In this document: piece after piece, positions 56,718 to 64,000 of the stretch | Numbering within the stretch: the stretch's first letter is position 1 | Layout of the letters: every line of letters starts with the position of its first letter | DNA from: CBDIHH01 sp965279095 | GTDB taxonomy: Bacteria > Pseudomonadota > Alphaproteobacteria > Caulobacterales > Caulobacteraceae | Assembly (NCBI GenBank): GCA_965279095.1 | Contig: CBDIHH010000003.1 | Span: 496,001 to 560,000, forward strand | Length of the DNA stretch: 64,000 nucleotides | Direction: 5' to 3' | Made by a program: the position numbers and the translations under genes | Notes under the pieces: generated by a model | Database searches by the model: none | Told to the model about the DNA's origin: nothing | What the model saw: only the letters and a program-made list of their open reading frames with translations

Positions 56718-58046
56718 CTAAAAAGCGATGGGCAGACGAACCACGGCCCGCATGTCCGGAGCGTCGCTGGTGACGCCGAACTCGAAATTGTTGCTGAGGG
56801 TCAGGCCCGGGCGCAGGCGATAGGACCAGCCCATGGTCATCGACCCCACCTGCAGGCTGTTGGAGCGCTGTTCGGTGGCGCCCAGTTCCGTGGTCGTCGG
56901 GGAGATGTAGCTGTGGGAATAGCCCAGGGAGAAGGAGAAGCGCGAGTTCAGGGCTAGGCCGAAGCCGAGGCCCAGACCGATTGAGGCGCCGGGCTCGACC
57001 CTGCCCACGCGCACGCCGCCCAGGGTCTTGTCGATATTCCGGGGAAGATTGTAGCCGTAGCTGAGATTGGCGAAGATCACCGCCGGGTCGCTGGGCAGCA
57101 GCATGGTCACGCTGGGCTCGATGCTCCAGAAGCCCGATCCGGTGGCCAGTTCCGACGCCACGCCGAACTGGTCGAACTTGACGTCATACGGGCCAAGCCC
57201 GGTGTCCGACTTGACCCGCAGGTTGGCGACGAACACGGGGCCGCCGCCAGCGCCGCGGTTGATCTGGTATCGGCCGGCCACCTCGACGTCACCGATATCG
57301 CGACCCTGCAGGAAGATGGTGCGGGCGACGGTCTCGTCGCGCTGGGCCACGGTGGTGACGCGGTCGCGCCGGTAGATGTAGGGGATGCGCGCCTCGATCT
57401 CGATCCGGTCGGTCAGGCCGTAGCGACCGGTCAGGGCCCCGCCGAGGGTGTCGCGGTCGGCGTCATTGGCCTCGATCACGCCCAGCTGGATGCCCGGGAC
57501 GATCTCGACGCCGCGAAAGACAAGGCGGTTGGAACTGGACCGGCTGTATTCCACCGAGGGCTCGAAGACGAACCGGCGGCGGGGGGTGAGCACGCCCATC
57601 CCCTCGGGGATGGCGGCCACCTGGGCGACCACCTGCTCGGTGCTCGGCGCCTCGCCGACAGGGCGCTCCGGCGGCGGCGCGGCGACCTGCCGCGCCTGCT
57701 CGAGGGTCCGGTCGGCCTGGGCCACCTGGCTGGATCCGTCCGGGGCGGTCGCGTCGCTGGCGACGCGCATGCCGGCGGCCCGCATGGCGTCCAGGCTGGC
57801 GCCCTGAAGCAGCTTCAGCTTGTCCAACTCCGTGCGCTGGGACCGGATCAGGGCGTCCTGTTCCGCCAGACGGCGCTCCTGGTCGGCGAGGCGACGGCTC
57901 TGCTCGGCCAGGTCAGCCTCGATCTTGCTGTAAGCCCCCTGGGCGCGGGGGGCGGCCTCGGCCATGGCCGGCGTCAGGACGCAGGCGAGAAGCGCCGCGG
58001 AGACCAGCAGTGCTGGGTCTCGCGAGTGTAATGAAGATGAAGTCAT
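56718..58046 (-). CDS. Outer-membrane beta-barrel protein with N-terminal coiled coil (FapF-like)
   Basis: The protein has 442 residues. After a signal region (PALLVSAALLACVLTPAMAEA), residues 38-82 form a heptad-like coiled coil (IEADLAEQSRRLADQERRLA, EQDALIRSQRTELDKLKLL). A Pro/Ala-rich linker follows to about 145, then an outer-membrane beta-barrel with alternating strands (FVFEPSVEYSRSSSN, IEIEARIPYIYRR, FVANLRVKSDTG, FSFSLGYSHSYIS, GMTMGWSYRLRPGL) ending in Phe (VVRLPIAF). The order coiled coil, linker, barrel and the length match FapF, the trimeric secretion channel of Pseudomonas functional amyloid. It is convergent with the subunit and peptidase genes, not in the same operon. Confidence 0.82.
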   Translation of the reverse strand: MTSSSLHSRDPALLVSAALLACVLTPAMAEAAPRAQGAYSKIEADLAEQSRRLADQERRLAEQDALIRSQRTELDKLKLLQGASLDAMRAAGMRVASDATAPDGSSQVAQADRTLEQARQVAAPPPERPVGEAPSTEQVVAQVAAIPEGMGVLTPRRRFVFEPSVEYSRSSSNRLVFRGVEIVPGIQLGVIEANDADRDTLGGALTGRYGLTDRIEIEARIPYIYRRDRVTTVAQRDETVARTIFLQGRDIGDVEVAGRYQINRGAGGGPVFVANLRVKSDTGLGPYDVKFDQFGVASELATGSGFWSIEPSVTMLLPSDPAVIFANLSYGYNLPRNIDKTLGGVRVGRVEPGASIGLGLGFGLALNSRFSFSLGYSHSYISPTTTELGATEQRSNSLQVGSMTMGWSYRLRPGLTLSNNFEFGVTSDAPDMRAVVRLPIAF

Positions 58047-58434
58047 GCCGCCCTCCGCCGATTTGGCCTCCCGACAACACCAGGGGAGAGCGTAGGTTCC
58101 CCGGAGAGGGGCAAATACAGAAATTCGAACAAATGTTGCTGTAAAAGGTTCTAGATGAGCGCGTTTTTATTGCTCGGCTTTTTAGTTGGGTTGAATCTTG
58201 AGTTATATACAATCCGCCATGCAACAGTGAAGGTTAAATGTCGGGTATCTAACATAGGGCGATTAGCATTGAATAGTGGTGTGTAACAGGGGGCGTTGAA
58301 TAAGCGTTTGCGCGGGAGTGCGTCTCAAAATTAACGTGCATTTTATGGTCGTTTCAGCGAAGCGGTCCGCGTTCGTGATCCGATGTTCATAATACGGCGT
58401 ATCGTTGTTTTAATCATGCGGGTTGATAGCAAAA
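58047..58434. promoter_or_regulatory. AT-rich divergent promoter region (barrel gene / Crp-type regulator)
   Basis: This 388-bp gap is free of convincing genes and is AT-rich from about 58110 to 58440 (gtttttattgctcggctttt, atacggcgtatcgttgtttt). It must hold the promoters for the reverse barrel gene and the forward regulator. It mirrors the AT-rich region at 53480-53630 on the other side of the locus. Confidence 0.55.
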
Positions 58435-59151
58435 ATGATGTTGGACAAGCTCGACCCCGCGGACGCTGTCGAGCTTCCGCTGACCGCCCTCGCGGCGTGT
58501 GTCGGCCAGCCGAAACATCTCTTCGCACCGCTCCGCCGCGGCCTGGGCGCACCGGAGCGTCGGCCGCGCGGGGCGCTGATGACCCGGTCGTCTCACGGCG
58601 CCGCCCGGTTCCTCACCAGCGGGTGGGCGGCGCTCATCCAGCGCGACGACCCCGACAACTATTGCGTCCTGCTGGTGCCCGGTGACCCGATCGACTTGGC
58701 TCTGATCGGCGGTCCTAGGACGGCGATCATGGCGCTGACGGCGGTTCAATACCTGGACCTGGCGCCGGCCCAGGCCGGCGCGGACGCCGAGGGCGGTCAG
58801 GCCGTGTCGGCGGCGTTCATGGCCGCGCGCCGACATGCAGAACAGTTGTTGCTGGACCAGATCCGCCGCCGCGGGGCCGCCGGCGCGGTCAGCGCGATGC
58901 TGGACCTTCTCGTCGAGCTGCGGCGGCGCCTGGATGTGGTCGGCCTGGTCGACGCCTGCGGCTTCGCCCTGCCTCTGAGCCAGCAGGCCCTGGCCTCGGC
59001 GCTCGGCCTCACGCCGACCCACATCAACCGCACCTTGAAGCAGTTGCGAATGGTCGGCGCCGTCGAAATGGTCGGATCCCGCGTCCGTCTGCTCGACGAG
59101 CGCATCGCCGGCATGGCCCGCGTCTACAATCATCTGGAACGCGAGGCCTAA
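58435..59151 (+). CDS. Crp/Fnr-family transcriptional regulator
   Basis: The protein has 238 residues; two adjacent ATG codons at 58435 and 58438 are possible starts. The N-terminal half has a cyclic-nucleotide-binding-like jelly roll (AARFLTSGWAALIQRDD, YCVLLVPGDPIDL), without an obvious cAMP-contact Arg-Ser motif. Residues about 150-230 include the long dimer helix and the winged helix: PLSQQALASALGLTPTHINRTLKQL, VEMVGSRVRLLDE. It is divergent from the FapF-like gene across an AT-rich region and is the most likely local regulator of the surface-fibre locus (inference). Confidence 0.9.
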   Translation: MMLDKLDPADAVELPLTALAACVGQPKHLFAPLRRGLGAPERRPRGALMTRSSHGAARFLTSGWAALIQRDDPDNYCVLLVPGDPIDLALIGGPRTAIMALTAVQYLDLAPAQAGADAEGGQAVSAAFMAARRHAEQLLLDQIRRRGAAGAVSAMLDLLVELRRRLDVVGLVDACGFALPLSQQALASALGLTPTHINRTLKQLRMVGAVEMVGSRVRLLDERIAGMARVYNHLEREA

Positions 59152-59164
59152 GTCTGGCGATCCC

Positions 59165-61111
59165 TCAGCGCGCCTTCAGGGCGTAGGCCATGAGGGCGTC
59201 GCCCAACCGGGTCTCGGCTAGGGCGCTGCCCCCGGCCGCGATGACCACGAACTGCCGTCCGCCGACCGAGTAGGTCATCGGCGTCGCCGTCCCCGGCGCC
59301 GGCAGGGGCGTCTTCCACAGCTCGCGGCCCGTTCGCGCATCGAAGGCGCGCAGTTTGCCGTCCAGGGCGCCGCCGATGAACACAAGGCCGCCCGCCGTGA
59401 CCATCGGCCCGCCGACGCTAGGCGAGCCCCATCCAAGGAAGGCCGGGGCGGTGATCCCGTGGCGGCGGGTCTGTCCCAGGGGGACCTGCCAACGCGCCTT
59501 GCCGGTGTCCATGGAGATGGCCGTCAGGGTCCCGTAGGGCGGCGGGGTGCAGGGGATGCCCAGGGGCGAGACGAACCATCCGCCCTTGATCCCATAGGGG
59601 CCGTCCAGCGGCCGGGTCATGAAGTCGACGTTGGCCTGGGCGGGACCACCGGCCTTGCGCACCATGCGCAAACGGGTGGCGATGTTCGACGCCTTGACGA
59701 TGACGCTGTTGGTGGCCGGATCATAGGCGGCCCCGCCCCAGTTTCCCCCGCCCAGGGTGGAGGGCATCTGCAGGTATTCGTCGAGGGCCGGGGGCGTGAA
59801 CAGCCCCTGGTAGCGCATCTTGTCGAACGCGTGCCGGCACCACAGCCGGTCCAGGCCGACAATGCCGAAGATGTCGGCGCGGGTGACGCTGGTGCGGGCG
59901 AACGCCTCGGGCAGGCGGGGGACCGGCTGGGTCGCGGCGGCGGCCTCGCCCGGCAGCGTCGATGGCGGGACCGGGCGCTCGTCGATGGGAAACACCGGCT
60001 TGCCGGTGAGACGCTCCAGCACGAACAGGTGGCCGGTCTTGGTCTGCTGGATCACCACGTCCAGCGGCCTGCCGTCCTTGCGGATGGTCACCAGCAGGGG
60101 ATGACCCGGCAGGTCATAGTCCCACAGGTCGTGGCGGACGGTCTGGAAGCTCCAGGCCACGGCGCCGGTGTCGGCATGGAGCGCGACGATGGCGTTGGTC
60201 AGCGGCATGTCGAACCGGCGGGCGCCGCCGTAATAGTCCGTGGAGGGGCTGGTGGTGGGCAGGAACACCAGGCCGTTCTTGGGATCGACGCTCAGGGTGG
60301 ACCAGACATTCGCCGCGCCGGTCTGGCGCCGGTAGGGCTCGGGGATCGGGTCGAAGCTCCAGCGCGGCGCGCCGGTGCGGACGTCGAAGGCGCGCACCAT
60401 GCCGTCGTTGGCGTCCTGCGCGCCGTCCTTGGACGCGCCGCCGATGACCACGGTGTCGCCCACCACCGCCGGCGGCGAGGAGACGCCCACATAGCCTTCG
60501 CCGTGGTTCTCATAGTCGCGGTTGCTGACGTAGCCGGGGTGCGATGCCGGGCCGAAGTCGCCGCAGGGGCGGCCGGTCTCGGCGTCGATGGCGAACAGCC
60601 GCCCGGCGGTGTCGGCCCGGAAGATGCGTCTGGCGCAGGCCTGGGGCCTGGGGCCGGCGGCGGCGGCGTCCTGCCAGAAGGCGACGCCGCGGCAGGTTCC
60701 CTGGCGGCCGAAGCCCGACACCATGGCCTTGCCGTCCGGGCCCTTGGCGTACGGATCGAACACCCACAGCTGGCGGCCGGTGGCGGGATCCAGGGCGAAC
60801 ACCCGGTCCAGCGGCGTGCAGTAGTAGAGGGCGCCGTTGACCTTCAGCGGCGTCACCTCCAGGGACGTGCCGACGCCGGCCTTCCCGGGCTTGAAGTCTC
60901 CGGAATGGTGCTCCCAGACCAGCTGCAGGTCGCCGACATTGGCCGGCGTGACCTGGGCCAGGGGTGAGTATTGCGCTCCGCCGGGGTCCTGGCCGAAGGA
61001 CGGCCAGTCGACCTCGCCGGCGCTGGCCGGGGCGGTCGTCTCGCCAGCGCGCGGGCCGCAGGCGCTCAGCAGGCACGCGGCCGCCACAAGGACGCAGAGA
61101 GACCTGTGCAT
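59165..61111 (-). CDS. PQQ-dependent dehydrogenase, lipoprotein
   Basis: The protein has 648 residues from the ATG at 61111. MHRSLCVLVAAACLLSACGP carries a lipobox (LSAC), so it is a lipid-anchored periplasmic enzyme. Eight-bladed propeller repeats are seen (ALDPATGRQLWVFDP, AFDVRTGAPRWSFD, ALHADTGAVAWSFQT, AFDARTGRELWKT), together with the GTCRGVAFW, VRHDLWDYDLPGHPLLV and LGGGNWGG segments of quinate/glucose-type quinoproteins. It lacks the N-terminal membrane domain of Gcd/QuiA. No PQQ synthesis genes are in the window. It oxidises an alcohol, polyol or aldose and feeds the quinone pool; the substrate is unknown. Confidence 0.92.
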   Translation of the reverse strand: MHRSLCVLVAAACLLSACGPRAGETTAPASAGEVDWPSFGQDPGGAQYSPLAQVTPANVGDLQLVWEHHSGDFKPGKAGVGTSLEVTPLKVNGALYYCTPLDRVFALDPATGRQLWVFDPYAKGPDGKAMVSGFGRQGTCRGVAFWQDAAAAGPRPQACARRIFRADTAGRLFAIDAETGRPCGDFGPASHPGYVSNRDYENHGEGYVGVSSPPAVVGDTVVIGGASKDGAQDANDGMVRAFDVRTGAPRWSFDPIPEPYRRQTGAANVWSTLSVDPKNGLVFLPTTSPSTDYYGGARRFDMPLTNAIVALHADTGAVAWSFQTVRHDLWDYDLPGHPLLVTIRKDGRPLDVVIQQTKTGHLFVLERLTGKPVFPIDERPVPPSTLPGEAAAATQPVPRLPEAFARTSVTRADIFGIVGLDRLWCRHAFDKMRYQGLFTPPALDEYLQMPSTLGGGNWGGAAYDPATNSVIVKASNIATRLRMVRKAGGPAQANVDFMTRPLDGPYGIKGGWFVSPLGIPCTPPPYGTLTAISMDTGKARWQVPLGQTRRHGITAPAFLGWGSPSVGGPMVTAGGLVFIGGALDGKLRAFDARTGRELWKTPLPAPGTATPMTYSVGGRQFVVIAAGGSALAETRLGDALMAYALKAR

Positions 61112-61311
61112 GGAATCCGCCCCCCGATGGCTCGCCGAACGGGCGCCCGGATCGCGCCCCGGCCGCCCGCGCCCGCCCCCACGGCCGACGTCCGACCGAG
61201 GGTATCGGCAGGCGGCGGCGCGCGCGAGAGGCAAGTTGAGGCGGCTCCGCGCGGCCGATTGAAAGCCCAGGGCCAGGGGCATATCGTCTGGGGCGAAAAC
61301 GGGGGATTTCG

Positions 61312-61926
61312 ATGGTGCTGAAGGTGATCGGGGCCGGTTTTGGCCGGACGGGGACGATGTCGCTGAAGCTGGCGCTGGAGCATCTGGGCTTCGGGCCCTG
61401 CTACCATATGACCGAGGTGTTCAAGAATCCCGCCGCGCCGGGCTGGTGGATCGACGCCGCCGACGGCCATCCCGATTGGGAGCGGATCTTCGAGGGCTAC
61501 CAGTCCACCGTCGACTGGCCGAACGCCACCTTCTACGCCGAACTGGCCGAGGCCTATCCCGAGGCGAAGGTCATCCTCACCGAGCGCGACCCGGAGGCCT
61601 GGTTCCGCTCGACCCAGGCGACCATCTTCTCCCGACCGCCGTCGCCTGGCAGCGACAAGCCCTTCGACCGGATGATGGGCAAGGTGATCGCCCGCCTGTT
61701 CGACTGGGACCTGCACGACCACGACAAGGTGATCGAGGTGTTCAACCGGCACAATGCCGAGGTGCGGCGGACCATCCCGGCCGACCGGCTGCTGGTCTAT
61801 GACGTCGCCCAGGGGTGGAAGCCGCTGTGCGGTTTCCTGGGCGTGCCGATTCCCGCCGAGCCCCTGCCGCACGTCAACACCACCGAGGCGTTCCAGAAGG
61901 AGCACCTGGGGGCGATCGCCAGATGA
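61312..61926 (+). CDS. Sulfotransferase family protein
   Basis: The protein has 204 residues. The start VIGAGFGRTGTMSLKLALEHLG is the P-loop-like PAPS-binding signature of this sulfotransferase family. AKVILTERDPEAWFRSTQ gives the 3'-phosphate-binding strand, and DRLLVYDVAQGWKPLCGFLGVPIP closes the fold. Many bacterial members have unknown acceptors. It is short but complete for this subfamily. It is a single gene between the reverse PQQ dehydrogenase and YeiH-type genes. Confidence 0.9.
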   Translation: MVLKVIGAGFGRTGTMSLKLALEHLGFGPCYHMTEVFKNPAAPGWWIDAADGHPDWERIFEGYQSTVDWPNATFYAELAEAYPEAKVILTERDPEAWFRSTQATIFSRPPSPGSDKPFDRMMGKVIARLFDWDLHDHDKVIEVFNRHNAEVRRTIPADRLLVYDVAQGWKPLCGFLGVPIPAEPLPHVNTTEAFQKEHLGAIAR

Positions 61927-61952
61927 GCGGCGCCTGACGCCAAGGGCGGACC

Positions 61953-63059
61953 CTAGCGCAGCAGCAGCACCGCCGTCATCACCAGGGCGCCGATCCACAC
62001 GGTCTCGGCCACCATCAGGGCCACGGGTCGCCAGCCGACCTCGACCAGGCTCTTGAACGACGTTTTCATGCCCAGGGCGGCGATGGCGGTGACGAGGCAC
62101 CAGCGGGACGCCACGGACGCCGCGTCCACGGCGAGGGGCGGCAGGAGGCCGAGGCTGCGGGCGATCACCAGGGCGGCGAAGCCGAACAGGAACAGCGGCA
62201 CGGGCGCCGCCGCCGTCTTGCCGCCGCCAGAGCGGCTGCGCAGGAACAGGGAGATGGTCAGCACGACCGGCAGCAGCAGGCAGACCCGAAGCAGCTTCAC
62301 ATAGGTGGCCACGTCCCCCGTCTGGGTGGAGACCGCATAGCCGGCGCCCACCACCTGGGCGACGTCGTGGATGGTGCCGCCCAGGAAGATGCCGGCCCGG
62401 GTATGGTCCAGGCCGATCAGGGCCACCAGCATCGGGTAGAGGATCATGGCGATGGTCGACAGGGCGGTGACGGTCACCACGGTGACGATGGTGTCCCGCT
62501 CGTCCTCGGCGGTCTTGGGCAGCACCGAGGCGATGGCCAGGGCGGCGGAGGCTCCGCAGATGCCCACCGCGCCGCCCGACAGTACGCCGAACGCCGGGCG
62601 CAGCTTGAGGGCCTTGGCCGCCAGCAGGCCGAAACCGATGGTCGAGGCGACGCCGGCGAAGACGATGGCGATGGGCCCGATGCCGAGGCTCAGGATCTGC
62701 TCGAAGGTGATGCGGGCGCCGAGCAGGGCGACCCCGATGCGCAACACCGCCTTGGACGAGAATTCGATGCCCGGGATGGCGCGGCCCTCCTCGTGCAGGA
62801 AGTGGAAGGCCATGCCGATGAGCAGGGCGAACAGCATCACCGGGGCGGTGTAGTGCTGGGCCAGCAAGGTCGCGGCGAGACCGGCGGTGACGGCCGCCAG
62901 CAGCCCAGGATAGATCAGCCGCAGGGCGGCGGCGCGGGACAGGGGCGCCTTGGGCGCCGACGGGGCGGTCGGCAGCCCCTCCATGCCTTCCATCGAGTGG
63001 TAGAGCTCGCGGGCGTCGTCGCTGTCCTTGGCGAGGTCCGAGCGGAAGGGCAGGTTCAT
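61953..63059 (-). CDS. YeiH/UPF0324-family membrane protein (putative sulfate exporter)
   Basis: The protein has 368 residues from the ATG at 63059 (ATGA overlap with the glucokinase stop). About ten membrane helices are predicted, with family segments IGVALLGARITFEQILSLG, GGAVGICGASAALAIASVL, TIAMILYPMLVALIG, GGTIHDVAQVVGAGYAVS and GMKTSFKSL. The C-G-A-S and H-D-V-A-Q-V motifs are conserved in YeiH proteins, annotated as putative sulfate exporters. An N-terminal cytoplasmic stretch of about 45 residues is present. Coupling to glk is probably positional. Confidence 0.92.
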   Translation of the reverse strand: MNLPFRSDLAKDSDDARELYHSMEGMEGLPTAPSAPKAPLSRAAALRLIYPGLLAAVTAGLAATLLAQHYTAPVMLFALLIGMAFHFLHEEGRAIPGIEFSSKAVLRIGVALLGARITFEQILSLGIGPIAIVFAGVASTIGFGLLAAKALKLRPAFGVLSGGAVGICGASAALAIASVLPKTAEDERDTIVTVVTVTALSTIAMILYPMLVALIGLDHTRAGIFLGGTIHDVAQVVGAGYAVSTQTGDVATYVKLLRVCLLLPVVLTISLFLRSRSGGGKTAAAPVPLFLFGFAALVIARSLGLLPPLAVDAASVASRWCLVTAIAALGMKTSFKSLVEVGWRPVALMVAETVWIGALVMTAVLLLR

Positions 63060-64000
63060 GTCAGGTCCCCTTGGGGCGCTGGGGGCGAGGGCTGGGCGAG
63101 GGCGGCGCCGATCAGCGCCGCATAGGGGTGGGTGATCACCTGGGTGGGTATGGCGGCCATGAACCCCGCGAACCGCCCCTTGGCTTCGAACCGCTGGCGG
63201 AACTCGCCCTCGCGCAGGGGGCCCAGCAGGCGGGGCGCGATACCGCCGGCCAGGAACACGCCCCCGCGCGCGCCCAGCGCCAGGGCGAGGTCGCCGGCCA
63301 CGGCGCCGTAGATGGCGCAGAACCGGTCCAGGGTCGCCGCGCAAAGAGCGTCGTCCCCGGCCAGGCCGCGGGCGACGATCTCGCTGGCCGGCCGCGGGTC
63401 GGCATCGGCGCCGTCGATACGGGCCAGGGCCCAGTGCAGGTCGCTCAGTCCCGGTCCGGACAGGATCCGTTCCACCGACACCCGGCCGAACCGGGCCGAC
63501 AGCAGCTGAAGGATGTGGGTCTCCACCGCGTCGGAGGGGGCGAAGGCGATGTGTCCGCCCTCGGTGGAGACGGGGATGTCGGCGCCGTCCCCCCGGGCGA
63601 GCGCCGCCACGCCAAACCCCGTGCCGGCCCCGAGCACCGCCAGGGTCAGGCCGGGCGATGCGGACGCCGACGGGCCGATCGCCGCCAGGTCCTCAGGGCC
63701 CAGAATCGGCGCAGCCAGGGCCAGGGCCGCGTAGTCGTTGAGGAGCCGGGCGTCGGCGAAACCCTGGGCGCGCAGATCGGACTCCGTCAAACGCCAGGGG
63801 CTGTTGGTGGACTGCACCGCGCCCTTGTCCACCGGCCCGGCGACAGCGATCCGGGCGACGACGGGGCGGGGCGTCGCGACCCGGCTGAAGTAATGGTTGA
63901 TGGCCTCGGCCGCCGTCGCGTAGTCGGCGCACAGCAGTGAGAGGGGTTCGATCAGGCGCGGGCGGACGCCGCCCCGCTCGGCGACGGCGAAGCGCGCGTT
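63056..64000 (-). CDS. glk: Glucokinase, partial (N-terminus beyond right edge)
   Basis: The frame is open to the right edge and gives about 314 residues. Starting at the edge it reads ARFAVAERGGVRPRLIEPLS, then INHYFSRVATPRPVVARIAV, AGPVDKGAVQSTNSPWRL, LNDYAALALAAP, VLGAGTGFGVAAL, STEGGHIAFAP, RILSGPGLSDLHWAL and GGVFLAGGIAPRLL. These are the ATP- and glucose-binding elements of bacterial group glucokinase, including the Asn-Asp near the active site and the GAGTGFG loop. It phosphorylates glucose to glucose 6-phosphate. Only the first residues, including the D-x-G-G-T-N start, lie outside. Confidence 0.94.
   Translation of the reverse strand, partial: NARFAVAERGGVRPRLIEPLSLLCADYATAAEAINHYFSRVATPRPVVARIAVAGPVDKGAVQSTNSPWRLTESDLRAQGFADARLLNDYAALALAAPILGPEDLAAIGPSASASPGLTLAVLGAGTGFGVAALARGDGADIPVSTEGGHIAFAPSDAVETHILQLLSARFGRVSVERILSGPGLSDLHWALARIDGADADPRPASEIVARGLAGDDALCAATLDRFCAIYGAVAGDLALALGARGGVFLAGGIAPRLLGPLREGEFRQRFEAKGRFAGFMAAIPTQVITHPYAALIGAALAQPSPPAPQGDLT

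Overview
The window is GC-rich DNA (visibly about 70% G+C) from a Gram-negative alphaproteobacterium. A TonB-dependent receptor, a glycolate-oxidase type GlcDEF set, Tat-type signal sequences, an RcnB-like protein and dispersed 'gatctgggccccggct...gccgggg' intergenic repeats point towards Caulobacteraceae (Caulobacter/Phenylobacterium-like). That placement is an inference: no rRNA or other taxonomic marker lies in the window, and I saw no tRNA, rRNA or CRISPR array.

From 1 to about 49.2 kb lies one very large accessory catabolic region in short operons on both strands. It starts with the 3' part of a TonB-dependent receptor. A reverse operon follows at 6.65-1.71 kb (serine hydrolase, methyltransferase, isochorismatase-like amidase, two PuuE-like deacetylases). 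Next come two MFS transporters, a tautomerase-like protein, a 3-hydroxyacyl-CoA dehydrogenase-like protein and two alpha/beta hydrolases, one of them frameshifted. An SDR/histidinol-dehydrogenase-like operon diverges from a LacI regulator across a perfect 20-bp palindrome. Then come an acyl-CoA dehydrogenase with both ETF subunits, and a coupled operon of a beta-keto acid cleavage enzyme, ureidoglycolate lyase-like protein, GST, deacetylase and crotonase. Asp/Glu-racemase-fold, PhyH-type dioxygenase, amidase, nitrilase-fold and MFS genes follow. The last part holds an SDR, a second isochorismatase-fold protein, class II aldolase and M24 peptidase families, GlcDEF, an amidohydrolase, more alpha/beta hydrolases and two HSL-type esterases. 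The family mix (amidases, ureide-type and C-N hydrolases, racemase fold, CoA enzymes) suggests import and stepwise breakdown of a nitrogen-containing organic compound, but the substrate cannot be read from the sequence.

Two features of that region are unusual. First, three related methyltransferases (MT1-MT3) with a shared N-terminal extension occur with three related small helical proteins (S1-S3), a repeated module that I cannot match to a named system. Second, many enzymes keep their fold signatures but lack textbook catalytic residues: five alpha/beta hydrolases carry G-x-H-T-G instead of G-x-S-x-G, the nitrilase lacks its Cys, the racemase-like protein lacks both Cys, the crotonase lacks both Glu, one isochorismatase-fold protein lacks Cys, and the serine hydrolase has SxxR.

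From 49.5 to 53.3 kb the genes look like ordinary chromosome: RcnB-like protein, methyltransferase with divergent XRE regulator, GyrI-like domain protein, DUF1428-like protein and a HupE-like membrane protein.

From 53.5 to 58.4 kb, bounded by two AT-rich stretches, lies what I consider the most interesting locus, a Fap-like functional-amyloid or surface-fibre system. It encodes a secreted 429-residue Asn/Ser/Asp/Thr repeat protein, a secreted 126-residue protein with a double-glycine cleavage motif, a secreted C39-type cysteine peptidase, a further small secreted protein, and a convergent outer-membrane beta-barrel with an N-terminal coiled coil. A Crp/Fnr-type regulator diverges from the barrel gene. 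The window ends with a PQQ-dependent dehydrogenase, a sulfotransferase-family protein, a YeiH-type membrane protein and a glucokinase gene cut by the right edge.
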